64,000 bases of DNA from Ilyomonas sp965214235 (GCA_965214235.1 CBDCBH010000003.1:2170001-2234000), one strand, 5' to 3'. Shown: positions 55,972-64,000, counted from the stretch's first letter. The notes: generated by a model not told the origin, from the letters alone. Made by a program: numbers and translations.

Positions 55972-57660
55972 TCAGCTTAAATATTTTCCTACAATCGGCA
56001 CACGCCTGCCTACGCCAAAAGCTTTTGGCGACACACGAATAATTGGGCAAAACTGATTTCGTTTGTATTCATTTCTATTTACAAGAGATAATGTTCTGTC
56101 AACAATATGCTCATCAAACCCTTGCGCTTTTATTTCAGCCGGACCTTGCCTGCGTTCAATGTACTGAAACAAAATTTTATCTAACACATCGTAGTCGGGC
56201 AAGCTATCACTGTCTTTTTGATCGGGGCGTAGCTCGGCGCTTGGCGCTTTCTGAATGATATTATCCGGAATAATTTTGTTATCGCGATTGATGTATTTTG
56301 CCAGTTCATATACCTGCGTTTTATAGCAATCACCCAGCACACCCAATCCGCCTGCCATATCTCCATACAATGTTCCATAGCCGGTTGCCAGTTCGCTTTT
56401 GTTGCTGGTGTTTAGTAAAATCAAATTGAATTTATTGGCGATGCTCATCAATATATTTCCTCTTGTTCTGCTTTGCAAATTTTCTTCTGCTAAAGAAAAA
56501 GGCAGATCGCCAAAAATGGGATGCAGCGTTTGTAAAAACGTTTCATACACAGCATTGATGCGGATAATGTTGTAAGGGTTTTGCAAATTCTCACTCAATT
56601 TTACTGCATCATCAACGCTATGACTGGTACTGTAAGGCGAAGGCATCAGCACTGCACGAACATTCTCTTTTCCCAAAGCTTCACAAGCTAAGGCAAGCGT
56701 TACAGCCGAATCAATGCCGCCGGAAGAACCGATGATAGCTTCCTTAAAATTCATCTTACTAAAATAATCTTTAATGCCTGTAACCAAAGCCTGGTACACC
56801 TGGTGAATGTTGCGTGGGGCTTGTAATGTTGTGATGTTTGCCGGTTCGTTTTGTTGTTTGTATTCCCTTGTTTTTTCTTTTGCTTCTTCTAAAATTATAT
56901 CACCGTTTTGGAACACAACGCTATCCATTGCTTCTTCAAATGAAGGCAACAATTTACACACCTCACCCGTTTTGTTATACACTACCGATGAACCATCAAA
57001 CACAATCTCCGTCTGGCTTCCAACGGCATTGCAATAAATCAAGGGTAGCTTGTATTGCAATACATTTTTGCGGATCACGTCGCGTCGGTCTTCTTCATGC
57101 AAATAATCAAAAGGAGATGCGCTAAGGTTAATCATGATATCGGGTTGCTGTTTCATCAGCTCATCCATCGGGCAGGCAAGGTATAGCGGGTTGTCATCAA
57201 TATTCCAGATGTCTTCGCAAATAGTAACAGCTAATTTCTTACCCATAAATTCAACCACATTCCACTGTGCAGCAGGCTCAAAATAACGGTATTCATCAAA
57301 CACATCATACGTTGGCAACAAGGTTTTATGCACTTCGGCTTTGATTTGTTTTTGATGCAAAAAAAAGGCGGCATTAAATAACTCTTTGCCTTCAATTCTC
57401 GGGTTGCGCGCAGGCGAACCCACCAATACGCCAATGGTATCGGCGTATTGTTTTATCATATCAATACTGTGATAGCATTGCTTGATAAAATCGTTAAACT
57501 CCAAAAAATCTCTTGCCGGGTAGCCGCACACACTTTGCTCGCTAAACACAATTAAATCGCCGCCTTGCGCCTTTGCTGTTTCAATGGCTTCAATAATTTT
57601 TTGAGTGTTGCTTTCAAAGTTCCCGATATGATAATTCTGCTGCGCTAAAAAAATTTTCAT
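55972..57660 (-). CDS. nadE: NAD+ synthase (glutamine-hydrolysing)
   Basis: This 562-residue two-domain enzyme has an N-terminal nitrilase-type glutaminase domain (catalytic Glu about E41 in FSEQS, Lys in EVHKTLLPTYDVF, Cys in AVTICEDIWN) and a C-terminal synthetase domain with the PP-loop GSSGGIDSA (about 316-324) and SELATGYGTLYGDMAGG. It makes NAD+ from nicotinate adenine dinucleotide using ammonia from glutamine. A longer reading to 57699 exists, but the ATG at 57660 starts exactly at the conserved MKIFLAQ. A TAACTTTG box lies 18 bases upstream. It is divergent from gldB across a palindromic repeat. Confidence 0.95.
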   Translation of the reverse strand: MKIFLAQQNYHIGNFESNTQKIIEAIETAKAQGGDLIVFSEQSVCGYPARDFLEFNDFIKQCYHSIDMIKQYADTIGVLVGSPARNPRIEGKELFNAAFFLHQKQIKAEVHKTLLPTYDVFDEYRYFEPAAQWNVVEFMGKKLAVTICEDIWNIDDNPLYLACPMDELMKQQPDIMINLSASPFDYLHEEDRRDVIRKNVLQYKLPLIYCNAVGSQTEIVFDGSSVVYNKTGEVCKLLPSFEEAMDSVVFQNGDIILEEAKEKTREYKQQNEPANITTLQAPRNIHQVYQALVTGIKDYFSKMNFKEAIIGSSGGIDSAVTLALACEALGKENVRAVLMPSPYSTSHSVDDAVKLSENLQNPYNIIRINAVYETFLQTLHPIFGDLPFSLAEENLQSRTRGNILMSIANKFNLILLNTSNKSELATGYGTLYGDMAGGLGVLGDCYKTQVYELAKYINRDNKIIPDNIIQKAPSAELRPDQKDSDSLPDYDVLDKILFQYIERRQGPAEIKAQGFDEHIVDRTLSLVNRNEYKRNQFCPIIRVSPKAFGVGRRVPIVGKYLS

Positions 57661-57677
57661 GGTATTAATTGGAGATG

Positions 57678-57685
57678 CAAAGTTA
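57678..57685 (-). promoter_or_regulatory. Possible -7 promoter element for nadE
   Basis: TAACTTTG on the minus strand exactly fits TAnnTTTG, 18 bases before the nadE ATG. The expected -33 TTG is not at the usual distance. The palindromic repeat begins only about nine bases further upstream. Confidence 0.4.
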
Positions 57686-57693
57686 AGATTGTG

Positions 57694-57760
57694 CCGCAAA
57701 GCCGCGAAGACGCAAAGTTTAAATCAGAGCTATAATCTTTGCGTCTTTGCTCTTTTGCGG
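57694..57760. repeat. Imperfect palindromic intergenic repeat (CGCAAAG type)
   Basis: Two 24-base arms (57694-57717 and 57737-57760) match as inverted repeats at 20 of 24 positions; the inner part GAAGACGCAAAG is nearly perfect. They enclose a 19-base loop. The element lies in the shared control region of nadE and gldB, immediately upstream of the candidate nadE promoter. Confidence 0.85.
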
Positions 57761-57821
57761 TTGAAAATAAAATATCTTTTTATAAACACTTCACTACTGC
57801 ATCAACAGTTATTTTAGCACG

Positions 57822-58838
57822 ATGAACAAATGGCTTTGCATCGCGGTGTGGCTCATTCCTTTTTTCTTTTCGTGCAAAAACAAAAAGAACATTCCCGATG
57901 TATCAAACATAAAAGTAGATGTAACCGTTAAGCGTTTTGAAAAGGACTTTTTTTCGATAGATACAAACCACATTGAAGTCTCAATTAACAAGCTGCAACA
58001 ACAATATGGAGCGTTTGTAAACGATTATTTTTACAACATACTTTCCATGCCTGCAGTGCCTGATAGTGTAATAAAAAATGTAAAGTTGTTCCTTCGTGAT
58101 TATAAGCCGGTGTACCACTCGGCAGAGCAACAATTTTCTTCTTTTAATAATGAAGAAAAAGAAATTAAAACAGGCTTGCAGTTCACCAAATATTATTTCC
58201 CGAATTATAGCTTGCCAAAGCAAATTATAACGTTTATTGGTCCGTTTGAAGGATACAATAATGTACTTACTTCAAGTGGTATTGCGGTAGGTTTGCAGTT
58301 GTATTTGGGCAAACATTTTTCTACTTACCAAACCGACTTTTTTAAAGAGGTGTACCCTGATTACCAAAGCCGCAAGTTTGAAAAAGAATACATTGCGGTA
58401 AGCAGCTTCAACAACATCATTAATGACATTTATCCGCCGCGTGCAGGCACCAGAACGTTAATTGAACAAATGGTGGAAGAAGGCAAGCGCATGTATGTTT
58501 TAGACCATCTTTTACCCACTACAGAAGACACTATAAAAACTGGTTATACAGCGGCACAACTGAAAGGTTGTTATGATAATGAAGCCGCTATCTGGAATTA
58601 TTTTATTGAAAACAATTTGTTGTATGCCAACGATCCTTCACAAGTAAGAGATTATACCAACGATGCGCCCCGCACCGAAGCTTTAGGGCAAGATTCGCCA
58701 GGAAATATCGGGCTGTTTGTGGGCTGGCAAATTGTAAAAAAATGGATGACTGGAAATGAAGCTTCGGTAAGTATGCAACAGTTATTACAAACCGATGCAA
58801 AGCAAATTTTTACGGAAGCAAAATACAAACCGAAGTAA
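57822..58838 (+). CDS. gldB: Gliding motility lipoprotein GldB
   Basis: This 338-residue lipoprotein has a short signal and lipobox (FFFSC, Cys at about 18). The body matches GldB: VTVKRFEKDFFSID near the start, LFLRDYKPVYHSAEQQF, and WNYFIENNLLYANDPSQVRDYTND near the end. GldB is needed for gliding in Flavobacterium and is also present in non-gliding Bacteroidota; its molecular role is not clear. Its place between nadE and mtaB fits the common Bacteroidota neighbourhood in which gldB and nadE are linked. Confidence 0.9.
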   Translation: MNKWLCIAVWLIPFFFSCKNKKNIPDVSNIKVDVTVKRFEKDFFSIDTNHIEVSINKLQQQYGAFVNDYFYNILSMPAVPDSVIKNVKLFLRDYKPVYHSAEQQFSSFNNEEKEIKTGLQFTKYYFPNYSLPKQIITFIGPFEGYNNVLTSSGIAVGLQLYLGKHFSTYQTDFFKEVYPDYQSRKFEKEYIAVSSFNNIINDIYPPRAGTRTLIEQMVEEGKRMYVLDHLLPTTEDTIKTGYTAAQLKGCYDNEAAIWNYFIENNLLYANDPSQVRDYTNDAPRTEALGQDSPGNIGLFVGWQIVKKWMTGNEASVSMQQLLQTDAKQIFTEAKYKPK

Positions 58839-58915
58839 AAACAAACGTGCTTGCTACGTCTTTCAATTTTAAATCTTCCTTATTCTATCATCTCTTCATT
58901 TTATTTACCGCCTTG

Positions 58916-58923
58916 TATCTTTG
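58916..58923 (+). promoter_or_regulatory. Possible -7 promoter element for mtaB
   Basis: TATCTTTG exactly fits TAnnTTTG and ends 7 bases before the ATG at 58931. If real, the transcript would have almost no leader. The -33 TTG is not obvious. Confidence 0.35.
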
Positions 58924-58930
58924 TAAGCTT

Positions 58931-60205
58931 ATGCAAGCAAAGCGTTCGGTGGCATTTCACACCCTGGGTTGTAAGTTGAATTTTTCAGAAACATCGGCAC
59001 TGTCGAGACAATTGGAAGCGGATGGTTTTGAAAAAAAGATGTTTGACGATATTGCCGATGTGTATGTTATCAATACCTGCTCTGTTACCGAAAATGCAGA
59101 TAAAGAATGCCGCCAGTTGGTGCGCCGCATCCAACGCAAATCGCCGGAGAGCGTGGTAGTAATCACTGGTTGTTATGCACAATTAAAACCCAAAGAAATT
59201 GCCGGAATTGAAGGTGTTGATTTGGTGCTTGGCGCGGCAGAAAAATTCAATATTAGTCGGCATTTAAAAGAATATACAAAAGGCGATTCAACAAAAATCT
59301 CAAGCTGCGATATTGAAGAAGTGAGCAGCTTTCATTCTTCTTTTTCATTAACCGACAGAACCCGAACGTTTTTAAAAGTGCAGGACGGCTGCGATTACAA
59401 TTGCTCGTTTTGTACCATACCAATGGCGCGTGGCAAAAGCCGCAGCGACACTATTGAAAATGTTGTTGCCAATGCAAAACAGTTGGCAGAAAAAGGAGTA
59501 AAAGAAATAGTGTTAACAGGTGTGAATTTAGGCGATTTTGGCAAAGGCGACGATGGCAATAAACAACACGAAGAAAATTTTTATGAGCTAATACAAAAGC
59601 TGGATGAAGTAGATGGAATTGAGCGGTTTCGCATTTCTTCTATTGAGCCGAATTTACTATCGGAAAACATTATCCGTTTTGTGGCAAACAGCAAAAAGTT
59701 CATGCCCCATTTTCATATTCCCTTGCAAAGCGGAAGCAATGCTGTATTGGGTTTGATGCGCCGCCGCTATCGCCGCGAGTTATATGCAGAACGTGTGAAC
59801 CTGATTAAAAATGAGATGCCGCATTGCGCCATTGGTGTGGATGTAATTGTTGGTTTCCCTGGAGAAACCGATGAACATTTTAAAGAGACATTTGATTTTT
59901 TGCACCATCTTGATGTTAGCTATTTGCATGTGTTTACTTACTCGGAAAGAGACAATACAAAAGCGTTGGAAATTAAGCCGGTTGTTCCCATCAACATTAG
60001 GCATCAGCGTAATAAAATATTGCGCAATTTATCGTACATGAAAATGCAGCATTTTACACAGCAACAGGCTGGCGAAATACGAAAAGTGTTGTTTGAAGAA
60101 GTGAATAAAAACAACATGATGGAAGGGTATAGTGATAATTATATCCGCATTGCTGCACCATATAAAAAAGAATGGGTAAATGAAATTAAGGAGTGGAAAA
60201 TGTAA
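58931..60205 (+). CDS. mtaB: tRNA t6A37 methylthiotransferase MtaB
   Basis: This 424-residue radical-SAM methylthiotransferase has an N-terminal UPF0004 domain with three Fe-S cysteines (C14 in TLGCKLN, one in INTCSVT, one in ITGCYAQ), the radical-SAM CxxxCxxC at C154, C158 and C161 (DGCDYNCSFC), and a C-terminal TRAM-like end. It converts t6A to ms2t6A at tRNA position 37, aiding codon reading. The frame is open back to 58847, but the ATG at 58931 begins at the conserved KRSVAFHTLGC. It follows gldB after 92 bases. Confidence 0.93.
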   Translation: MQAKRSVAFHTLGCKLNFSETSALSRQLEADGFEKKMFDDIADVYVINTCSVTENADKECRQLVRRIQRKSPESVVVITGCYAQLKPKEIAGIEGVDLVLGAAEKFNISRHLKEYTKGDSTKISSCDIEEVSSFHSSFSLTDRTRTFLKVQDGCDYNCSFCTIPMARGKSRSDTIENVVANAKQLAEKGVKEIVLTGVNLGDFGKGDDGNKQHEENFYELIQKLDEVDGIERFRISSIEPNLLSENIIRFVANSKKFMPHFHIPLQSGSNAVLGLMRRRYRRELYAERVNLIKNEMPHCAIGVDVIVGFPGETDEHFKETFDFLHHLDVSYLHVFTYSERDNTKALEIKPVVPINIRHQRNKILRNLSYMKMQHFTQQQAGEIRKVLFEEVNKNNMMEGYSDNYIRIAAPYKKEWVNEIKEWKM

Positions 60206-60280
60206 GAATCACAATAATAGGTACTTGCCTGTTTTAATTTTATCAGCTTATTATCTTGTAGCTTGAAGTTTTACTTCTTT

Positions 60281-60700
60281 CTATCTTATTCTATCCAAAC
60301 TTTTAATCAGTTTTACATCTCTCCGAATTCCCATTATTGCCATCAGGCAAAATATCGGAATTAAAAAAGAAAAAACAGAAGACAAAGCTATCCCCGGCTT
60401 TGGGTTTTGGCTCATGTATCCATACTGAAAATACAAGTAAATGTTCAGCAGGCTGATGGCGAATGCAACCAGCGTTAAACGCAGTTGCAGCTTTCTGTTT
60501 TTATATAAAAAAATAAGGAATAGCAACGAAGCGCCTAAGATGGAAGTGAGGATAAGCAACAACACATTTTTTGTTGCATTGTATTCTTCCGTAGCTACGC
60601 CCGGCACAATGCTGTTAATATAAAAAAAAGGAAATTTAACAGAAAGAAAAGCACAGGCTGAAGCCAGCATCAACCATAAGCTTTGCGAACGCTGAATCAT
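60281..60700 (-). CDS. DUF4293 membrane protein
   Basis: This 139-residue inner-membrane protein has four predicted transmembrane helices, opening with IQRSQSLWLMLASACAFLS, which is the start pattern of DUF4293. It ends with a short basic cytoplasmic tail (IRRDVKLIKSLDRIR). This Bacteroidota family has no assigned function and is often found near housekeeping genes. No operon partner is evident, as it converges with mtaB. Confidence 0.88.
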   Translation of the reverse strand: MIQRSQSLWLMLASACAFLSVKFPFFYINSIVPGVATEEYNATKNVLLLILTSILGASLLFLIFLYKNRKLQLRLTLVAFAISLLNIYLYFQYGYMSQNPKPGIALSSVFSFLIPIFCLMAIMGIRRDVKLIKSLDRIR

Positions 60701-60777
60701 AAGTAAAACAATTTGTTAGAGTAAAAATAAAAGCGCAAAATAAAACATAAATAAGCTCCGCACCACAATTGTTTAAG

Positions 60778-60792
60778 TGCAGTAAAAACAAA
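60778..60792 (+). repeat. Recurrent TGCAGTAAAAACAAA intergenic motif
   Basis: This copy is identical to that at 52015 and lies about 65 bases upstream of the T9SS-tail protein. Here no strong terminator stem follows, so the motif is not simply part of one. Confidence 0.35.
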
Positions 60793-60858
60793 CCATGGCT
60801 GCTTTTGCAAGTTTGGCACGGTATTGAAATTTAGTATTAATAGAAAATAATAAAGATT

Positions 60859-61263
60859 ATGAGGTACAGAAATTTACTATTTGCTTTTATGTTATCGGCG
60901 ATAACATTTGCAGCTAAAAAGGCAACCGCACAGGAAGATACGATTGCTCCGCAGAACAATACAGAAATGAACCATTACACTTATTTGCCCGAAACATTTC
61001 AACGCGGCAGCAGCACAGCAGAGATAAAAATGTTTCCGAACCCTGCGCGAAGTCAAACGACGGTTTATGTTAACAGTATTAAAGAACAAGACAGAGGTGA
61101 GATGGTTGTATATAACACCAATGGAACAGTAGTAATGCGCAATATCATTCAACCGGGCAATAACAATGTGAATGTAAACAACCTGGCAACCGGAATTTAT
61201 CTTGTAAAAGTGTTTACTAAAGACAGATCAATATATACACAGCAACTTGTGGTTTCGAAATAA
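60859..61263 (+). CDS. Small secreted protein with T9SS C-terminal sorting domain
   Basis: This 134-residue protein has a signal-peptide-like N-terminus (LLFAFMLSAITFAAKKATA). A short linker follows, and then a type A type IX secretion C-terminal domain (about 55-134): the KMFPNPARSQTTVYVNS opening, VVYNTNGTVV in the middle and LATGIYLVKVF near the end. Almost the whole mature protein is the sorting tail, with only about 30 residues of possible cargo. It might be a structural or adaptor protein, or a remnant of a larger exported protein. A terminator lies about 25 bases after its stop. Confidence 0.85.
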   Translation: MRYRNLLFAFMLSAITFAAKKATAQEDTIAPQNNTEMNHYTYLPETFQRGSSTAEIKMFPNPARSQTTVYVNSIKEQDRGEMVVYNTNGTVVMRNIIQPGNNNVNVNNLATGIYLVKVFTKDRSIYTQQLVVSK

Positions 61264-61286
61264 AGAGGAAATAGACAGTTGTTATA

Positions 61287-61316
61287 AAAGTGAGCATACC
61301 TGTATGTTCACTTTTT
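61287..61316 (+). terminator. Intrinsic terminator after T9SS-tail protein gene
   Basis: AAAAGTGAGCATAC pairs with GTATGTTCACTTTT (one G-T wobble) around a tiny loop and runs into TTTTTTGTTTTT. Confidence 0.75.
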
Positions 61317-61350
61317 TGTTTTTAGCAACCGCATTAGCAGGCAGTTTGCT

Positions 61351-61358
61351 TACTTTTG
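61351..61358 (+). promoter_or_regulatory. Possible -7 promoter element for ffh
   Basis: TACTTTTG fits TAnnTTTG and lies 44 bases before the ffh start. No TTG at the right upstream distance was found. Confidence 0.3.
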
Positions 61359-61401
61359 CAAACAGTTTTCATACAATATTTCAAGTAAAAATTTTAGATA
61401 G

Positions 61402-62736
61402 ATGTTTAATAACCTAACCGAGCGTTTGGAAGGTGCGTTCAAAAATTTAAAAGGCGAAGCCCGTATCTCCGACCTTAACATTGCCAATACACTAAAAGAT
61501 ATTCGCCGCGCCTTGATTGATGCCGATGTAAACTATAAAATTGCCAAAGATTTTACTGATCGTGTAAAAGATAAAGCTGTTGGTGAAAAGGTGCTGAATG
61601 CAGTAAGTCCGGGTCAGCAAATGGTGAAGATTGTAAAAGACGAACTGGCCGATTTAATGGGCGGTACTGAAGCAAGTTTTAATAGCACCGGAACACCGGC
61701 CGTTATTTTAATTGCAGGGTTACAAGGTAGTGGTAAAACCACTTTTAGCGGCAAGCTGGCTAACTATCTTAAAACAAAAAAGGGCAAGTCGCCGTTGCTG
61801 GTTGCGGCTGATGTGTATCGTCCTGCGGCTATCGATCAGCTTACAGTTTTAGCGGAACAAATTGGTGTGGATATTTATTCTGAACGCGACAATCAAGATG
61901 CGGTTGTTATTGCCCAACATGCCATCAGCGAAGCCAAAGCAAAGAATAAAAATGTTGTGATCATTGATACTGCCGGTCGTTTAGCAATTGATGAAGCAAT
62001 GATGGCTGAAGTGGCAAATATCAAAGCAGCCGTTCAGCCAGTTGAAATATTATTTGTTGTTGATAGCATGACCGGACAAGATGCTGTGAATACTGCCAAA
62101 GCGTTCAATGATCGGTTGGATTTTAGCGGCGTGGTGCTTACAAAATTGGATGGTGACACACGTGGCGGCGCGGCGCTTTCTATCAAATACACTGTAAACA
62201 AACCCATTAAGTTTGTAAGTAGCGGCGAGAAGATGGAAACGCTGGATGTATTCTATCCGGAGCGCATGGCGCAACGCATATTGGGCATGGGTGATATTGT
62301 TTCGCTGGTTGAAAAAGCGCAGGAACAATTTGATGAGGAACAGGCAAAGAAATTAGAGAAAAAAATCCGCAGAAACCAGTTCGATTTTCAGGATTTTTTA
62401 GACCAGCTTCAGCAAATAAAACGCATGGGCAATTTGAAAGATTTAATGAGTATGATTCCCGGCGTTGGCAAGGCAATGAAAGACATTGATATCAGCGATG
62501 ATTCGTTCAAAGGTGTGGAAGCGATTATACACTCGATGACGCCGCAGGAGCGCTCCAATCCTGACCTCATCAATCCAAGCCGTAAGCAACGAATCGCAAA
62601 AGGATGCGGTAAAGAATTGAGTGAAGTGAATGCGTTTATGAAACAGTTTGACCAAATGCGCGAGATGATGAAAATGATGAACAAAATGCCGATGGGCATG
62701 GGAATGCCTAAGATGCCGGGCAACTTTAAAAGATAA
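61402..62736 (+). CDS. ffh: Signal recognition particle protein Ffh
   Basis: This 444-residue protein has the three SRP54 domains: the N bundle (1-90), a G domain with GLQGSGKTT (106-114), DTAGRL and TKLDGDTRGG, and a Met-rich M domain ending in MMKMMNKMPMGMGMPKMPG. Bound to 4.5S RNA and FtsY, it targets nascent inner-membrane proteins to the translocon. It is full length with a standard start. It has its own terminator and probably its own promoter. Confidence 0.97.
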   Translation: MFNNLTERLEGAFKNLKGEARISDLNIANTLKDIRRALIDADVNYKIAKDFTDRVKDKAVGEKVLNAVSPGQQMVKIVKDELADLMGGTEASFNSTGTPAVILIAGLQGSGKTTFSGKLANYLKTKKGKSPLLVAADVYRPAAIDQLTVLAEQIGVDIYSERDNQDAVVIAQHAISEAKAKNKNVVIIDTAGRLAIDEAMMAEVANIKAAVQPVEILFVVDSMTGQDAVNTAKAFNDRLDFSGVVLTKLDGDTRGGAALSIKYTVNKPIKFVSSGEKMETLDVFYPERMAQRILGMGDIVSLVEKAQEQFDEEQAKKLEKKIRRNQFDFQDFLDQLQQIKRMGNLKDLMSMIPGVGKAMKDIDISDDSFKGVEAIIHSMTPQERSNPDLINPSRKQRIAKGCGKELSEVNAFMKQFDQMREMMKMMNKMPMGMGMPKMPGNFKR

Positions 62737-62747
62737 AAAAGTGATAC

Positions 62748-62789
62748 AAAAACAAACGCACGCTTACAGTAAAGCGTGCGTTTGTTTTT
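62748..62789. terminator. Bidirectional intrinsic terminator
   Basis: A perfect 18-bp stem (AAAAACAAACGCACGCTT with its complement) and 6-base loop lie between convergent ffh and the VOC protein gene. Its outer AAAAACAAA/TTTGTTTTT arms match those of the terminator at 52021. Confidence 0.9.
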
Positions 62790-62805
62790 ATCAGGTTACC
62801 TACCA

Positions 62806-63180
62806 TCATCCTCTTTTATTAAACACATAAGCATTGATTTGATGGCCCTCCGGGTCAGCAATAAGCACGGATGTTCCCCATTGCATTTGTTGCTTATTTT
62901 GTACAATGCTTCCTCCCTCTTCAATAATTTTTTCTTCCAAACCATCCAATGAATTTACTTCCATACCCAATTCAAATCCCTTGCTTCCTGTTTCGGTTTC
63001 CGAACCAACTGCATCCATAATAAGCAGGTTGCAACCTCTGCCGCCTTGTATCATAAAAAAACCGGGCGGATGAGAACGTTGTTCGTTTTCTTTTAGTCCA
63101 AAAACGGTTACATAAAAATTACGAAGGCGTTCTGAATTTTTTGCCGGCAAACTAATACTGTCAAGTTGTGCTTCTATCAT
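62806..63180 (-). CDS. VOC-family (glyoxalase-like) protein
   Basis: This 124-residue protein is a single vicinal-oxygen-chelate domain of two beta-alpha-beta-beta-beta units, opening with LDSISLPAKNSERLRNFYVTVFGL and ending with VLIADPEGHQINAYVF. A canonical C-terminal metal ligand could be the His in DPEGHQINAY. Members bind or modify small organic molecules (dioxygenases, glyoxalases, resistance proteins); the role here is unknown. It is on the same strand as, and 18 bases downstream of, the AraC regulator gene, so the two are probably co-transcribed. Confidence 0.88.
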   Translation of the reverse strand: MIEAQLDSISLPAKNSERLRNFYVTVFGLKENEQRSHPPGFFMIQGGRGCNLLIMDAVGSETETGSKGFELGMEVNSLDGLEEKIIEEGGSIVQNKQQMQWGTSVLIADPEGHQINAYVFNKRG

Positions 63181-63198
63181 AAAATATTTTTTGCAAAC

Positions 63199-64000
63199 TT
63201 ATTCGTCTGCGCGTTGTTCAACTTGTACAAATGCGACATTATTTTTCGATAAAAACAGTTTTGCTGCTATTGCTTCTTTTGCAAACTGATTGGGTGTTTT
63301 ATTACTGAAGTTTTTAAATTCACGATTGAAATGAGACTGGTCGGTAAAATTAAACTGATAAGCTAATTGTGTAAAATTGCAATGGGGATGAAACCAGATG
63401 TAATCTCTTACTTTTTCAAATCGTATTTTTCGTGCGAACGCCTTTGCTGTATTACCGCTGTTTCTTTTAATGTTTCTTTCCAATGTTCTTACTGTCATCC
63501 TGCTTTCATCGGCAAGCTTGCTTACAGGCATGGTTCCGCTGCTGGCAACAATTATTTTACCCGCATTCTCTAACAACGTGTTTGATGTATTTCTATTCAT
63601 AACCATAGTAAGAAAATAATCATGTAAAAACTGCAAAGCCGCCAAAGATTCTCCGGATGCAATTATGTGTTGTAAGATGCAGGACAATTGATGAAAAGCG
63701 TGATTAACAAAACAAACATTTTCGTTTGTTTGCGGACTTATTTGCAGGAAAGAAAAAATGCTCCAGGGATAAAACCTTACGGCGATGATGCGAATGTGCC
63801 CTTTGATTTTTAAATAGATGGGTTTATCTAAAAGCCCCACTATAAAAGGCGATGAAAGTGTAACGGCTTCCCCATTTATTTTGTTGAGAGCACAGCTTGC
63901 TCCGCTAAAAAATATCAGTTCAGAATAGCTATCGGGCAACACTTCAAAAGGCGCATCATCGTCCATAAATTTTCGTTCTGTGTACCAAAAGCATTTGATA
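63199..64000 (-). CDS. AraC-family transcriptional regulator (5' end outside window)
   Basis: At least 267 residues are visible. The C-terminal AraC helix-turn-helix pair (about 63200-63560) includes ADESRMTVRTLERNIKRNSG and FTQLAYQFNFTDQSHFNREFKNFSNKTPNQF. The N-terminal part resembles the DUF6597-type ligand domain (EVLPDSYSELIFFSG). An ATG at 63966 exists, but the frame stays open to the window edge with conserved-looking residues (CFWYTERKF), so the true start is probably beyond 64000. It may control the VOC gene located just downstream. Confidence 0.88.
   Translation of the reverse strand, partial: IKCFWYTERKFMDDDAPFEVLPDSYSELIFFSGASCALNKINGEAVTLSSPFIVGLLDKPIYLKIKGHIRIIAVRFYPWSIFSFLQISPQTNENVCFVNHAFHQLSCILQHIIASGESLAALQFLHDYFLTMVMNRNTSNTLLENAGKIIVASSGTMPVSKLADESRMTVRTLERNIKRNSGNTAKAFARKIRFEKVRDYIWFHPHCNFTQLAYQFNFTDQSHFNREFKNFSNKTPNQFAKEAIAAKLFLSKNNVAFVQVEQRADE

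Overview
The window comes from a member of the Bacteroidota, most likely a Chitinophagaceae-type genome. The support is a SusC/SusD-type pair, several other CarboxypepD_reg-plugged TonB-dependent receptors, a GldB lipoprotein, a type IX secretion C-terminal domain, LytS/LytTR signalling, promoter-like TAnnTTTG boxes, absence of clear Shine-Dalgarno sequences and modest GC content. Nothing suggests a phage, an integrated plasmid or a CRISPR array. No rRNA or tRNA gene was recognised by eye. The one clear relic of a foreign defence gene is a decayed type II restriction endonuclease at about 15.5-15.9 kb.

Layout. 0.3-1.1 kb: a stand-alone receiver protein and a small unknown protein. 1.2-8.9 kb: a TonB-dependent receptor divergent from two secreted amidohydrolase-like proteins, only one domain of which keeps the HxH metal site. 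9.4-15.4 kb: a metal-homeostasis island with an Nramp importer, an MbfA-like ferritin/VIT fusion, a TonB receptor and a DtxR/MntR-type regulator. Two TTAGA-N4-TCTAA palindromes lie in its control regions, and one of them sits inside a recognisable promoter. 15.5-20.7 kb: the endonuclease relic, a CPA1 antiporter, a YciF-like ferritin-fold protein and a large-subunit catalase split by a frameshift. 20.9-29.8 kb: a zinc metalloprotease, an M16 peptidase, small envelope proteins and polyphosphate kinase. 30.0-34.5 kb: a LytS-type kinase, a LytTR regulator and a frameshifted outer-membrane receptor.

34.7-42.9 kb: a SusC/SusD pair followed by a PhnZ-like HD oxygenase, a DUF5690-type transporter and a TIGR03364-type FAD oxidoreductase, which together look like a phosphonate-catabolism locus. 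43.3-46.6 kb: an LpxH-like phosphoesterase, a GT-B glycosyltransferase and a GH1 glucosidase in one tight operon. 46.6-50.3 kb: an M50 peptidase with TPRs (frameshifted) and a YncE/phosphoesterase fusion. 50.5-55.9 kb: an SDR, a second stand-alone receiver, an Oar-like receptor and a Lys-rich histone-like protein. 56-64 kb: housekeeping genes nadE, gldB, mtaB and ffh, plus DUF4293, a T9SS-tail protein, a VOC protein and an AraC regulator that runs off the window edge.

Two genome-scale patterns stand out. First, three otherwise well-conserved genes (catalase, an outer-membrane receptor, M50-TPR) are each broken by what looks like a single-base indel. This points to sequencing or assembly error unless raw reads show otherwise. 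Second, at least three long imperfect palindromes of unrelated sequence sit in intergenic gaps, and they look like dispersed mobile or REP-like elements.
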